DNA of 64,000 nt, from positions 620,001-684,000 of the forward strand of contig CAWIMS010000006.1 of the NCBI GenBank assembly GCA_963837285.1. The letters are read 5' to 3'. Under the pieces are notes generated by a model. That model saw only the letters and a list, made by a program, of their open reading frames with translations. It was not told where the DNA came from and made no database searches. Shown here piece after piece: positions 18,762-27,272 of this stretch. Each line of letters begins with the position of its first letter. The first letter of the stretch is position 1. The translations under genes were made by a program, and so were the position numbers. The DNA comes from Planosporangium sp963837285 (GTDB lineage Bacteria > Actinomycetota > Actinomycetes > Mycobacteriales > Micromonosporaceae).

Positions 18762-19637
18762 TCAGACGCCGGCCGGCTGGTCGAGTGCCTTCAACGCCTC
18801 GTCGTCGAGCACCACCGAGCCGGCCGCCAGGTTCTCCTTCAGGTGCGCGCGCGACGAGGTGCCCGGGATCAGCAGGGTGTGCGGGGCCAGCGCGAGGATC
18901 CACGCGAGGGCGACCTGCGCGGTGGTCACCCCGAGCCGGTCGGCGGTGGCGGTCACGCCCGGGTGGGTGAGCACCGGGTTGACGCCGTGGAACGCCGAGC
19001 CGAGCGGGAAGAACGGGACGAACGCGATGCCTCGTTCCGCGCAGACGTCCACGAGGGGCATCGACGCCCGGTCGGTCACGCTCAGCGGATTCTGCACGCA
19101 GCCGATGCCGGTCCGGGTGAGCGCGTGACGGAGCTGGTCGACGCTGACGTTGCTCAGCCCGATGGTCTCGATCAGGCCCTCGTCGCGGATCGCGATCATC
19201 GCGTCGAGCTGCTCGTCGAACGGCACCTCCGCCGGGCCGTCGAGCAGCCGCAGGTTGACCGCGCGCAACCGGTCGATCCCGAGGCTGCGCAGGTTGTCGA
19301 GCACCCCGTCGCGCAGCTCCTCGGGGCGCTGCGCGGGCAGCCAGCCGCCTTTGTCGTCACGCCGGGCGCCGACCTTGCTGACCAGCGCGATGTGCTCGGG
19401 GAAGGGGTGCAGCGCAGCCCGCAGGATCTCGTTGGCGACGTCCGGCCCGTAGTACTGGGCGGTGTCGATGTGGTCGACTCCCAACTCGACCGCGCGGCGG
19501 ACGACGGCGATCGCCTCGGCCCGGTCCCGTGGCGGCCCGAAGACGCCGGGACCGGGCAGTTGCATCGCACCGAAGCCGATGCGGTGCACCGGTCGGGAGC
19601 CGAGCGGAAAGGTCGACGGAGAGATCCCTGAAGTCAC
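18762..19637 (-). CDS. Aldo/keto reductase family oxidoreductase
   Basis: A 291-residue TIM-barrel reductase of the NADPH-dependent AKR superfamily. The catalytic Asp and Tyr are in VDHIDTAQYYGP and the Lys in VSKVG. The usual catalytic His position reads VNLR, so it is Asn, as in a subset of actinobacterial AKRs. The C-terminal NADP-binding block is LIPGTSSRAHLKEN. Convergent with narK; it begins 9 nt downstream of the membrane-protein gene on the same strand. Substrate unknown. Confidence 0.9.
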   Translation of the reverse strand: MTSGISPSTFPLGSRPVHRIGFGAMQLPGPGVFGPPRDRAEAIAVVRRAVELGVDHIDTAQYYGPDVANEILRAALHPFPEHIALVSKVGARRDDKGGWLPAQRPEELRDGVLDNLRSLGIDRLRAVNLRLLDGPAEVPFDEQLDAMIAIRDEGLIETIGLSNVSVDQLRHALTRTGIGCVQNPLSVTDRASMPLVDVCAERGIAFVPFFPLGSAFHGVNPVLTHPGVTATADRLGVTTAQVALAWILALAPHTLLIPGTSSRAHLKENLAAGSVVLDDEALKALDQPAGV

Positions 19638-19646
19638 CCGGCCAGC

Positions 19647-20630
19647 CTAGTCCGCGGCGGGTACAGCCGCGCGCGGACCGGCCGGTTGCCCGGTGGCGTG
19701 CCGACAGGCAGCCGCGACCAGGGCGACGGCGCCGAGCGCGAAGACGGCGTTCCCCACGAACGAGACCGGGTCCATCCGGTACTTGAGCCAGGTGAGCACA
19801 AAGCCGCCCCACGCGTACGTGAACAGGGTCCCGCCCGCCAGGGCCAGCAGGTGGGTGTGCCGCCACCCCGGCCGCCGGGACAGCCGGGTCACGACGACGG
19901 CGGCGACCGCGAGCAGGGCGGCGCCGGCCATGAACCCCGGCCAGCCCTCCGGCGTGGCGAAGAAGGCGCTGGATCCGACGAACGCCCCGACGCCCACAGC
20001 CAGCGGGCGCGGCGCCGGTGTGGCCGCCGGCACCGGCTCCCGCCGGCCGACCAGGAACGCGACGACGACCAGTGCCATCGCGCCGAGCACGGTCCCGGCG
20101 GCCTGCACCGCCGTGGTGTGGTAGTCGCCGCTGTCCCGCATGGACACCTGGATGAGCAGCCCGCCCGCCAGGTACGCGATCGCGGTGACCGCCAACCCGA
20201 CGGTGCCGAGCCACGGGGTCGCCCGGCGCCCCGGCGCGAGCGCCTCGACCAGCACGATCGGGATCGTGATGCTCCAGACCGCGTGCCCGGCCGCGAAGTG
20301 CAGGAGATAGTACGGGCTGAAGCCGAGCGCCGGAACGTAACCGGCGGTGAAGTCGAGACCCTCGAACGACGGGTTGAACAGCGATCCGTCGAAGATGCCC
20401 GGCTCGAGCACCCCGTACGCGGCACCCAGGACGAGGATGGTGACCCAGCCGCGGCCGGTGCGGCGGGCCACCTCGCGGATCAGCAGGGCGCCGCCACCGT
20501 ACATCGGGACCAGGAACGGCAGCGCCGGCAGTTCCCGGATCGAGACGTTGCCGAGCAGGTACTCGCCGACCAGCGGGGCGAGCACGGCCAGTCCGAGCGC
20601 GGGCAGCAGACCCGACCTGCGTTCACTCAT
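19647..20630 (-). CDS. Multi-pass membrane protein of unknown function
   Basis: 327 residues with about nine hydrophobic helices: for example ALGLAVLAPLVGEYLL near the start, GWVTILVLGAAYGVLEPG, then helices to the C-terminus. The loop between the second and third segments carries GIFDGSLFNPSFEG. I do not recognise a named family; similar multi-pass proteins are annotated as hypothetical in Streptomyces. It probably shares a transcript with the downstream aldo/keto reductase (9-nt gap), without an obvious functional link. Confidence 0.75.
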   Translation of the reverse strand: MSERRSGLLPALGLAVLAPLVGEYLLGNVSIRELPALPFLVPMYGGGALLIREVARRTGRGWVTILVLGAAYGVLEPGIFDGSLFNPSFEGLDFTAGYVPALGFSPYYLLHFAAGHAVWSITIPIVLVEALAPGRRATPWLGTVGLAVTAIAYLAGGLLIQVSMRDSGDYHTTAVQAAGTVLGAMALVVVAFLVGRREPVPAATPAPRPLAVGVGAFVGSSAFFATPEGWPGFMAGAALLAVAAVVVTRLSRRPGWRHTHLLALAGGTLFTYAWGGFVLTWLKYRMDPVSFVGNAVFALGAVALVAAACRHATGQPAGPRAAVPAAD

Positions 20631-20722
20631 GGCTCCAGGCTCCCGGCCGGGCGGGCGCCGCCGCGACGGCCACCAGGCGAAACCACGTCGACCAAAGTCG
20701 GCGGTACCGTCACCTGGTGACC

Positions 20723-21670
20723 ATGAAGCTTCTCCTGCCGGACAGCATCGACCTCGACCTGGACCTGGAACTGCCCGACGGCGTCCAGGTCATCCGTTAC
20801 GCGATCGACCGCCCGATCCCGGCCGAGCACACCGACGCGGAGGCGCTGGTGGTCTGGGGCAACCCGGCCGACCAGCTCCGGGACGCGGCGGCCCGGCTGA
20901 CCAAGCTGAAATGGGTACAGACGCTCGCCGCCGGACCGGATGCGGTGCTGAACGCCGGCTTCGCGCCGGAGGTGATCGTGACGGCCGGCGGCGGCCTGCA
21001 CGACCTGACCGTCACCGAGCACGCCCTGGCCCTGACGCTCGCCGCGGCCCGGCGGCTGAACCTGCTGGTCCACGCCCAGGTCGGGCACCGCTGGGCGGGC
21101 GAGCTGGGCGGCCTCCAGCCGATCCGCGAGGTGGCCAACTTCCGTACCCTGCGGGACGCTCGGGTGGTCGTCTGGGGTTTCGGCGGCATCGCGGCCACCC
21201 TCGCCCCGCACCTGGCCGCCCTTGGCGCGCACGTGACCGGCGTCGCGCGCAGCGCCGGCGAGCGGCACGGGTTCCCGGTCGTCGCCGCGACCGACCTGCC
21301 CGACGTGCTGCCGCGGGCCGACGTACTGATCATGATCCTGCCCGCGACGCCGGACACCGGGCACGCGCTGAACGCCGAGGTGCTGGCGCTGCTCCCGCCG
21401 CACGCCTGGCTGGTCAACGTGGGGCGCGGGTCCACAGTGGACGAGGCGGCGGTGCTGGAAGCGATCCGCGCCGGTCGCCTCGGCGGCGCGGCGCTCGACG
21501 TCTTCGAGACCGAGCCGCTGCCGCCAGACTCCGGCCTGTGGGACGAGCCCAACGTGATCATCACCCCGCACGCCGCCGGCGGCCGGCCGATCGGGGCCGC
21601 CGCCCTGATCGCCGACAACCTGGCGGCGCTGCGTGCGGGCCGGCCGCTGCGGAACGTCGTCCGCCCCTAG
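20723..21670 (+). CDS. D-2-hydroxyacid dehydrogenase family NAD(P)-binding protein
   Basis: About 315 residues in the D-isomer 2-hydroxyacid dehydrogenase superfamily. The dinucleotide-binding loop is VWGFGGIAATLAPHL. The catalytic triad is in place: Arg in NVGRGS, Glu in VFETEPLP and His in TPHAAGG. ATG 20723 is preferred over the in-frame GTG at 20717. The substrate-binding domain (~1-95 and ~285-315) is short, so the substrate cannot be named; glyoxylate/hydroxypyruvate- or phosphoglycerate-like acids are typical. Confidence 0.88.
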   Translation: MKLLLPDSIDLDLDLELPDGVQVIRYAIDRPIPAEHTDAEALVVWGNPADQLRDAAARLTKLKWVQTLAAGPDAVLNAGFAPEVIVTAGGGLHDLTVTEHALALTLAAARRLNLLVHAQVGHRWAGELGGLQPIREVANFRTLRDARVVVWGFGGIAATLAPHLAALGAHVTGVARSAGERHGFPVVAATDLPDVLPRADVLIMILPATPDTGHALNAEVLALLPPHAWLVNVGRGSTVDEAAVLEAIRAGRLGGAALDVFETEPLPPDSGLWDEPNVIITPHAAGGRPIGAAALIADNLAALRAGRPLRNVVRP

Positions 21671-21765
21671 GCTGACCGGGTCAGACCTGAGTCGTACGCC
21701 GCCCCGGGTCGGCACCCGACCTGAGACCGTCGTGGGGCGATGCGCCGCTCTCTAGCGTCGGATCC

Positions 21766-22662
21766 ATGATCGAAGCGCAGGCACTGGTCAAACGCTACGG
21801 CGACCGGACCGCCGTGGACGAGCTGTCATTCACCGTACGACCCGGGCAGGTCACCGGTTTCCTCGGACCGAACGGGGCCGGGAAGTCCACCACGATGCGG
21901 ATGATCGTCGGACTGGACCGCCCGACGCGGGGACGGGCCACCGTCGCCGGCCGCCCGTACCGGGACCACCCTGCCCCGCTTCGGGTACTGGGCGCGCTGC
22001 TCGAGGCCAAGTCCATCCACAGGGGACGGACGGCACGGGTACACCTGCTGGGGCTGGCGCAGACCCACGGCATCGCACCGTCCCGGGTGGACGAGGTGCT
22101 GTCGCTCGTCGGGCTGGCCGACGCCGCCCGCCGCCGGGCCGGCGGGTTCTCACTGGGGATGAGCCAGCGGCTCGGCATCGCCGCCGCGCTGCTCGGCGAC
22201 CCGGCGGCGGTCATCCTCGACGAGCCGGTCAACGGGCTCGATCCGGACGGCGTGCTGTGGATCCGTACGTTGCTGAAGGGGCTGGCCGCGGAGGGCCGGA
22301 CCGTGCTGGTCTCCAGCCACCTGATGAGCGAGATGGCGGTCACCGCCGAGCACCTGGTGATCATCGGCCGGGGCCGGCTGCTCGCCGACACCACCGTCGA
22401 CGAGCTGATCGCCCGGGTCGGCGTGGGCAGCATCCTGGTGCGGTCACCGCAGGCCACCGAGCTGCGCGACGTGCTGCTGCCGGCCGGCGCGACGGTCACC
22501 GGCGTCGAGCCCGGACTGCTGCGGGTGAGCGGCCTGGCCACCGAGCGGATCGGCGATCTCGCGCTGGCGCACGGGCTGCTGGTACACGAGTTGAGCCCGC
22601 AGCGCGCCTCCCTGGAACAGGCGTACATGGAACTCACCCGGGACGAGTTGGAGTACCGATGA
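21766..22662 (+). CDS. ABC transporter ATP-binding protein (DrrA/BcrA type)
   Basis: A 298-residue ATPase. Walker A is GPNGAGKST, the signature is FSLGMSQRLG and Walker B is VILDEPVNGLD, followed by the switch His in SSHLMSE. The ~80-residue C-terminal extension is typical of export ATPases of the drug/bacteriocin-resistance group. It overlaps the permease gene (ATGA) and is followed by a two-component system, a frequent arrangement for envelope-stress or antibiotic-sensing exporters. No signal suggests the substrate. Confidence 0.93.
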   Translation: MIEAQALVKRYGDRTAVDELSFTVRPGQVTGFLGPNGAGKSTTMRMIVGLDRPTRGRATVAGRPYRDHPAPLRVLGALLEAKSIHRGRTARVHLLGLAQTHGIAPSRVDEVLSLVGLADAARRRAGGFSLGMSQRLGIAAALLGDPAAVILDEPVNGLDPDGVLWIRTLLKGLAAEGRTVLVSSHLMSEMAVTAEHLVIIGRGRLLADTTVDELIARVGVGSILVRSPQATELRDVLLPAGATVTGVEPGLLRVSGLATERIGDLALAHGLLVHELSPQRASLEQAYMELTRDELEYR

Positions 22663-23468
22663 GCGAGCGTCGCGAGCGAACCAGCACGAGCGTGACCCTG
22701 CCCCGTGTCGTCCACGCGGAGTGGACCAAGCTGCGCTCGCTGCGCTCGACCTGGATCGTCCTGGTCAGCACGGCCGTGTCGGTCGTCGGCCTGGCCGGCG
22801 CGTCCGGCTGGGCGCAGCACCGGGCGATCAGCACCGGCGCCCGTCCGCCGACCACGGCCGGGGCGGTCGGCGGCGCGCTGCTCGGGATCGACCTGCTGTC
22901 GCTGGTCATCGGCGTCTTCGGCGTACTGCTGATGACCGGCGAGTACGGCTCCGGCCTGATCCGGGCGACGCTCGCCGCCGTGCCGCGCCGGCTGCCGGTG
23001 CTGTGGGCGAAAGCGGTCGTCCTGGCCGTGGCGACGGCGCCGGTGATGGTCGCGGCGTGTGCGGCGGCGGTACTGGTCAACGGCGCGTTCCTCGGCCGGT
23101 ACGGCGCTTCGCTGGGGGAGCCGGGCGTGCTCCGCGCGGTCCTGGGGGCGGCCGCCGCCGCGGTCGCGACGGGACTGCTCGGTCTGGGCGTCGGGGCGAT
23201 GCTGCGGCACACGGCCGGCGCGATCACCACGCTCGTGGCGGCGATCCTGGTCGTCCCGGCGCTGATGCCGGCGGTCCTGCCGGAGTCGGCGCGGAACACC
23301 GTCCTGCCGTACGTCCCGACCGCCGCGAGCCAGGCCCTGTACACCATCGGCCCGGGCCACAACCCCTTCAGGGTACTGCCGCCGGCCGGGGCCGCCGCGG
23401 TGCTCGCCGCCTGGATCGTGGTGGTCCTCGCGGGCGGGGCGGCCGGCCTGCAACGTCGAGACGCCTGA
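22659..23468 (+). CDS. ABC transporter permease (ABC-2 type)
   Basis: 269 residues with six predicted membrane helices. After a short cytoplasmic N-terminus (VVHAEWTKLRSLRSTW) come helices around TWIVLVSTAVSVVGLAG, LLSLVIGVFGVLLMTGEY and later Ala/Val-rich segments, the standard ABC-2 pattern. The ATG overlaps the ATPase stop, so the two subunits are made together. It exports an unknown compound. Confidence 0.9.
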   Translation: MSERRERTSTSVTLPRVVHAEWTKLRSLRSTWIVLVSTAVSVVGLAGASGWAQHRAISTGARPPTTAGAVGGALLGIDLLSLVIGVFGVLLMTGEYGSGLIRATLAAVPRRLPVLWAKAVVLAVATAPVMVAACAAAVLVNGAFLGRYGASLGEPGVLRAVLGAAAAAVATGLLGLGVGAMLRHTAGAITTLVAAILVVPALMPAVLPESARNTVLPYVPTAASQALYTIGPGHNPFRVLPPAGAAAVLAAWIVVVLAGGAAGLQRRDA

Positions 23469-23494
23469 GCCGCGGCGGCCGTACGGTGGAGCCC

Positions 23495-24649
23495 GTGAAC
23501 GCGATCCGGGCGGCGGCCCGACACCCGTACGGGGTGGACGCCGGGCTGGCCGTCGGCCTGGCGCTGCTCGGGGTGCCGGCGACGCTGGGGGAGCACCCCG
23601 GCGTTGCCGGCTGGCTGTGCTACGCCGCCAGCTTCGTGCCGCTGGCGTGGCGCCGGCGCGCGCCGGTCACGGTCTTCTGGTTCCTCTTCGCGCTCGTCGA
23701 GGTGACCTCGGCCGCCGGGATCAACCTGCCCGGCGCGGTGCTCACCATGCCGGCCGCGATCTACGCGGTCGCCCGGTACCGGCCCCGGCGTCACCTCTGG
23801 CCGATCGCGATCGCGGTCGAGGCCTCGCTCCTGATCGCCTGGCGGGTCGACCACGAGCCGTGGCGGAACCTGGTCACGGTCAACGCCATCCTGATCGCCG
23901 TCGCGCTGCTCGGCACCAATCTCAGCACCCGCCGGGCGTACCTCGCGGAGCTGGAGGAACGGGCCCGCCGCCTGGAACACGAACGCGACCGGCAGGCACA
24001 GCTCGCGACCGCCGCCGAACGCGCCCGCATCGCCCGGGAGATGCACGACGTGGTCGCGCACAACCTGGCCGTCATCGTGGCGCTCGCCGACGCCGCCGCC
24101 CTCACCGCGACACTCGATCCGCCGGCCGCGGGGGACAAGATGGCGACGGTGGCGGCGACCGGGCGGGACGCACTGGGCGAGATGCGGCGCATGCTTGGGC
24201 TGCTGCACGACGGCACCGCTCCGGCCTCATCCCGGCTCGCTCCGCAACCCGGTCTGGGCGACATCGACCGGCTGGTGGCCCAGGTCCGCGCCGCCGGCCT
24301 GCGCGTCGCCCTGACCCGGGAGGGCGAGCCCGGGCGGTGGGGGCCGGGAGCCGGGCTCACCGTGTACCGGATTGTGCAGGAGGCGCTGACCAACACGCTC
24401 AAGCACGCCGGCCCGGTCGCGACCGCGCACGTCCGGCTCTCGTACACGCCGGACGGGGTGGACCTGGAGGTCACCGACGACGGCTCCGGTGCCCCGGCGG
24501 ACGCGTCACCGCCGGCCGGCCACGGGTTGGCCGGGATGACCGAGCGGGCCGCGTCCTACGGCGGCCGTCTCGACGCCGGCCCGCTGCCCGGCTGCGGCTG
24601 GCGGGTCCGCGCGCACCTGCCGTTCGGCGATGTGGCGGTGGCCGGATGA
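23495..24649 (+). CDS. Two-component sensor histidine kinase (NarL-partner type)
   Basis: A 384-residue kinase: four or five N-terminal membrane helices (~10-150), a short coiled coil (LEERARRLEHERDRQ), a HisKA_3 dimerisation helix with the phospho-acceptor His in IAREMHDVVAHNL, and a HATPase_c domain with NTLKHAG (N box) and GHGLAGMTERA. GTG 23495 is taken as start; GTG 23486 is equally possible. It overlaps its response regulator by four bases (ATGA). It probably senses a membrane or antibiotic signal and controls the ABC exporter just upstream. Confidence 0.9.
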   Translation: MNAIRAAARHPYGVDAGLAVGLALLGVPATLGEHPGVAGWLCYAASFVPLAWRRRAPVTVFWFLFALVEVTSAAGINLPGAVLTMPAAIYAVARYRPRRHLWPIAIAVEASLLIAWRVDHEPWRNLVTVNAILIAVALLGTNLSTRRAYLAELEERARRLEHERDRQAQLATAAERARIAREMHDVVAHNLAVIVALADAAALTATLDPPAAGDKMATVAATGRDALGEMRRMLGLLHDGTAPASSRLAPQPGLGDIDRLVAQVRAAGLRVALTREGEPGRWGPGAGLTVYRIVQEALTNTLKHAGPVATAHVRLSYTPDGVDLEVTDDGSGAPADASPPAGHGLAGMTERAASYGGRLDAGPLPGCGWRVRAHLPFGDVAVAG

Positions 24650-25317
24650 CCACGCTGCTGCTCGTCGACGACCAGCCGCTGCTCCGGCTCGCGTACCGGA
24701 CGGTCCTGGAGATCCAGCCGGATCTGGAGGTGGCCGGCGAGGCCGGGAACGGTCAGCAGGCCGTCGTGATGACCCGGGCGCTGCGCCCCGACGTCGTCCT
24801 GATGGACGTCCGGATGCCGGTGCTCGACGGTATCGAGGCGACCCGGCAGATCGTCACCGCCGGCTCCGCCGCCCGCGTGCTGGTGCTGACCACGTTCAAC
24901 CTCGACGAGTACGTGTACGCCGCGCTGCGCGCCGGGGCGAGCGGCTTCCTGCTCAAGGACGTCCCGCCGGCGGACCTGGTCACCGCGGTCCGCGCGGTCG
25001 CCGCGGGCGACGCCGTGGTGGCGCCCGCCGTGACCCGCCGGCTCCTGGACGCGTTCGTACCCCACCTGCCCGACCCGGCCACCGGACGGTCCCCTGTGGA
25101 CGAACGCCTGCACCAGCTCACCGACCGGGAACGGGAGGTCCTGGTGGAGGTGGCGCGGGGGCGCTCGAACGTGGAGATCGCGCACCTGCTGTCGGTGTCC
25201 GAGGCGACCGTGAAGACCCACGTCGGCCGGATCCTCGCCAAGCTCGACCTGCGCGACCGGGTGCAGATCGTGGTCTTCGCGTACGAGGCCGGCGTCATCC
25301 GCCCCGGTGAGGACTGA
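24646..25317 (+). CDS. Response regulator, NarL/FixJ family
   Basis: A 223-residue regulator. The receiver domain (~1-120) has the acidic pair VDDQ, the phosphorylated Asp in VLMDVRMPVLDG and the Lys in FLLKDVPP. The LuxR-type helix-turn-helix (~150-215) includes LTDREREVLVEVARG and VSEATVKTHVGRIL. Cognate partner of the kinase just upstream. Its stop codon abuts the structured region at the left of the IS110 element. Confidence 0.95.
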   Translation: MTTLLLVDDQPLLRLAYRTVLEIQPDLEVAGEAGNGQQAVVMTRALRPDVVLMDVRMPVLDGIEATRQIVTAGSAARVLVLTTFNLDEYVYAALRAGASGFLLKDVPPADLVTAVRAVAAGDAVVAPAVTRRLLDAFVPHLPDPATGRSPVDERLHQLTDREREVLVEVARGRSNVEIAHLLSVSEATVKTHVGRILAKLDLRDRVQIVVFAYEAGVIRPGED

Positions 25318-25481
25318 CAGAGATGATGTTGGTGAGCACCTCCCGCCGGGGTCTGACCCAAGGACTGACTGACTTCGGGTCTTCAACGGGATTTGTCGGC
25401 CTCGGTCGGGAGGTGCTCGTGCACTCACTGGACGTGGCGTTGTGACTTAATAGGAGCCTGGCTAGAGGCCCCATCTCTGTC
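25316..25481 (+). ncRNA. Candidate IS110 bridge-RNA region (nested inverted repeats)
   Basis: Upstream of the transposase lie two nested inverted repeats. The outer pair is GACAGAGATG at 25316-25325 with its complement at 25472-25481. The inner pair is GAGCACCTCCCG at 25334-25345 with CGGGAGGTGCTC at 25407-25418. IS110-family elements encode a structured bridge RNA of roughly this length in the non-coding end before the recombinase gene. Strand and limits are inferred from the transposase direction, and no loop-to-target match could be tested. The region contains no protein-coding frame of interest. Confidence 0.4.
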
Positions 25482-25544
25482 TTGTCCGCGTTGCCCGGCT
25501 GGTGCGTGCCGCCCTGCTGCCAGTCACGAAACGACAGGACGACG

Positions 25545-26618
25545 ATGCCTCCTATTACACCTGACGACGCCGCGATCATCGACGTCACCGGTGGAGTCGA
25601 CACCCATCAAGACACCCACACCGCAGCGGTGATCGACTCCGTCGGGCGTGTGCTGGGTACCCAACAGTTTCCCGCCACAGCCGCGGGTTATGCCGCTCTG
25701 CTGGCCTGGATGCGCGGGTTCGGCCTCCTGATCCAGGTCGGGGTCGAGGGAACCGGCGCCTACGGAGCTGGACTTGCCCGCCGGCTGCGCGGCGAAGGTA
25801 TCGAGGTGATCGAGGTCGACCGGCCCAATCGCAAGACCCGCCGGTTCCAGGGCAAGTCCGACCCGATCGACGCCATCGCCGCGGCCAAGGCCGCCCTGGC
25901 CGGCGAACGGACCGGCGTCCCCAAGCAGCGTGACGGCCGCGTCGAAGCCCTGCGCAACCTGCGGGTGGCCCGCCGCAGCGCGGTCGACCAGCGCGCCGAC
26001 ACCCAGCGCCAGATCAGAGCCCTGATCGTCACCGCCCCCGACGACCTGCGTGCCCGGCTACGCGGCCTGGCCGTCAAGCAGCTGATCGCCGCCTGCGCGA
26101 ACCTGCGGCCCGACCGGGCCGACGCCGCGACCCCGGGCACCGCCACCAAGATCGCCCTGCGGTCCTTGGCCCGCCGCCACCAGCAGCTCGCCACCGAGAT
26201 CGCTGACCTGGACGAGCTGCTGGAGCCGCTGGTTGCCGCCATCAACCCCGCCCTGGTCGCGGTCAACGGCGTCGGCGCCGATGTCGCCGGCCAGCTGCTG
26301 GTCACCGCCGGCGAGAACCACGACCGCCTCAACAGCGAGGCCGCCTTCGCCATGCTCTGCGGCGCCGCCCCGATCCCCGCCTCGTCCGGCAAGACCAACC
26401 GCCACCGCCTCAACCGCGGCGGCGACCGGCAAGCCAACAGATCGCTCTACCGGGTCGTGCTCTGCCGCCTGCGCTGGGATCCCCGCACCCGCGCCTACGC
26501 CCAGCGCCGCACCAAGGAAGGCCTGTCCAAGAAAGAAATCATCCGATGCCTCAAGCGTTACGTCGCCCGCGAGCTCTACCAGATCATCACCTCAAACGAC
26601 CTTGAACCCGCCGCTTGA
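25545..26618 (+). CDS. IS110-family transposase (DEDD recombinase)
   Basis: 357 residues. The N-terminal DEDD/RuvC-like domain has Asp in GVDTHQDTH, Glu in VGVEGTGAYG and Asp residues in GKSDPIDA. The C-terminal Transposase_20 domain includes VNGVGADVAGQLLVTAGE and AMLCGAAPIPASSGK, with the family's serine in ASSGK. ATG 25545 follows a purine-rich GACAGGACGACG. Full family length and no internal stop, so probably active. Such enzymes use an element-encoded bridge RNA to choose target and donor sites. Confidence 0.95.
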   Translation: MPPITPDDAAIIDVTGGVDTHQDTHTAAVIDSVGRVLGTQQFPATAAGYAALLAWMRGFGLLIQVGVEGTGAYGAGLARRLRGEGIEVIEVDRPNRKTRRFQGKSDPIDAIAAAKAALAGERTGVPKQRDGRVEALRNLRVARRSAVDQRADTQRQIRALIVTAPDDLRARLRGLAVKQLIAACANLRPDRADAATPGTATKIALRSLARRHQQLATEIADLDELLEPLVAAINPALVAVNGVGADVAGQLLVTAGENHDRLNSEAAFAMLCGAAPIPASSGKTNRHRLNRGGDRQANRSLYRVVLCRLRWDPRTRAYAQRRTKEGLSKKEIIRCLKRYVARELYQIITSNDLEPAA

Positions 26619-26639
26619 CATCCATAGGAGCATCCGGGC

Positions 26640-27031
26640 CTACGCCGCTGTGATCATCCAGAGGTGCCCGTCGGGGTCGGCGAACACCCCCGAGTACCCC
26701 CACGGCTGCTGGACCGGCTCGGCGACGACCTCGGCACCCGCCTGCCGGGCCCGCTTGAGCGCGGTGTCGACGTCGGCCGGGGTGGCCGCGCCGAGCGTGA
26801 CGATGCATTCGCTGGTACCGCGTGGAGCGACGTCGTGGTGGCCGATCACCCAGCCGAAGCCCCCGGTCGGGATCAGCATGATCCGGGTGCCGTCGTTGAC
26901 CGCGAGCTGGAGCGGTTCGGGCACGCCGTCGTCGGCCGGGCAGCGTCGAAGCCGAGCGCCTCGCGGTAGAAGCGGTACGACGTCTGGCGGTCGGCGATCG
27001 GCAGGCTGACGATGACGGGCGAACTGGTCAT
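26640..27031 (-). CDS. VOC (glyoxalase/bleomycin resistance) family protein, one frameshift
   Basis: A small vicinal-oxygen-chelate protein of about 130 residues. The N-terminal half (VIVSLPIADRQTSYRFYREA) and C-terminal half (VFADPDGHLWMITA) lie in different frames that meet near 26940, where one G seems missing after GCCCGG. With that base restored the reading is continuous from ATG 27031. The C-terminal FADPDGHLW block is diagnostic. ATG 27031 overlaps the stop of a small upstream ORF. Function unknown; VOC proteins range from metalloenzymes to antibiotic-binding proteins. Confidence 0.82.
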
Positions 27032-27225
27032 GAACGGACACCTTTCGTAGCGCGGTCCGCCGGAGCGGGCGCGCCGGCCAGCCCGGTGCGCTGCGCGGCC
27101 AGCGCGAATCCGGGCACCGCCAGCAGCCCGGCGATCACTGCCGCGACCATCCCGTTTCTGGTACGCCTGCCGATCCGCACGCCCCGGCCCCTCCCCGTCT
27201 GTGGTCGCAAGTCGCGCGCGCACAT
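27028..27225 (-). CDS. Possible small membrane peptide upstream of VOC gene
   Basis: A 65-codon ORF: an Arg-rich N-terminus, one hydrophobic stretch (MVAAVIAGLLAVPGFALAA) at ~26-44 and a short polar tail. Its TGA overlaps the VOC start (ATGA), which would couple the two. The topology resembles a signal-anchored peptide. No family recognised and no strong ribosome-binding site, so it could be spurious. Confidence 0.35.
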   Translation of the reverse strand: MCARDLRPQTGRGRGVRIGRRTRNGMVAAVIAGLLAVPGFALAAQRTGLAGAPAPADRATKGVRS

Positions 27226-27272
27226 GCTAGCGACGATCGGTTCGGCGCCGCTGCCCAGATCCGCGGATCCTC

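Larger units (their letters stand above)
25316..26631 (+). mobile_element. IS110-family insertion sequence
   Basis: Made up of the transposase gene plus flanking non-coding ends. The left limit is taken at the outer inverted repeat beside the response-regulator stop. The right limit is the copy of ATAGGAGC at 26624-26631. A second copy of this 8-mer at 25450-25457 makes 25450-26631 the alternative span. A perfect outward -35 sequence, TTGACA, lies at 26615-26620 across the transposase stop, as expected for IS110 elements that form a junction promoter when circular. There are no terminal inverted repeats, also normal for the family. The element sits between a two-component operon and a convergent VOC gene without visibly breaking either. 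Confidence 0.7.

Noticed and set aside
23486..23494. GTG 23486 as sensor kinase start
   Set aside because: Possible, but GTG 23495 gives the more usual short N-terminus before the first helix; the two cannot be separated by sequence.
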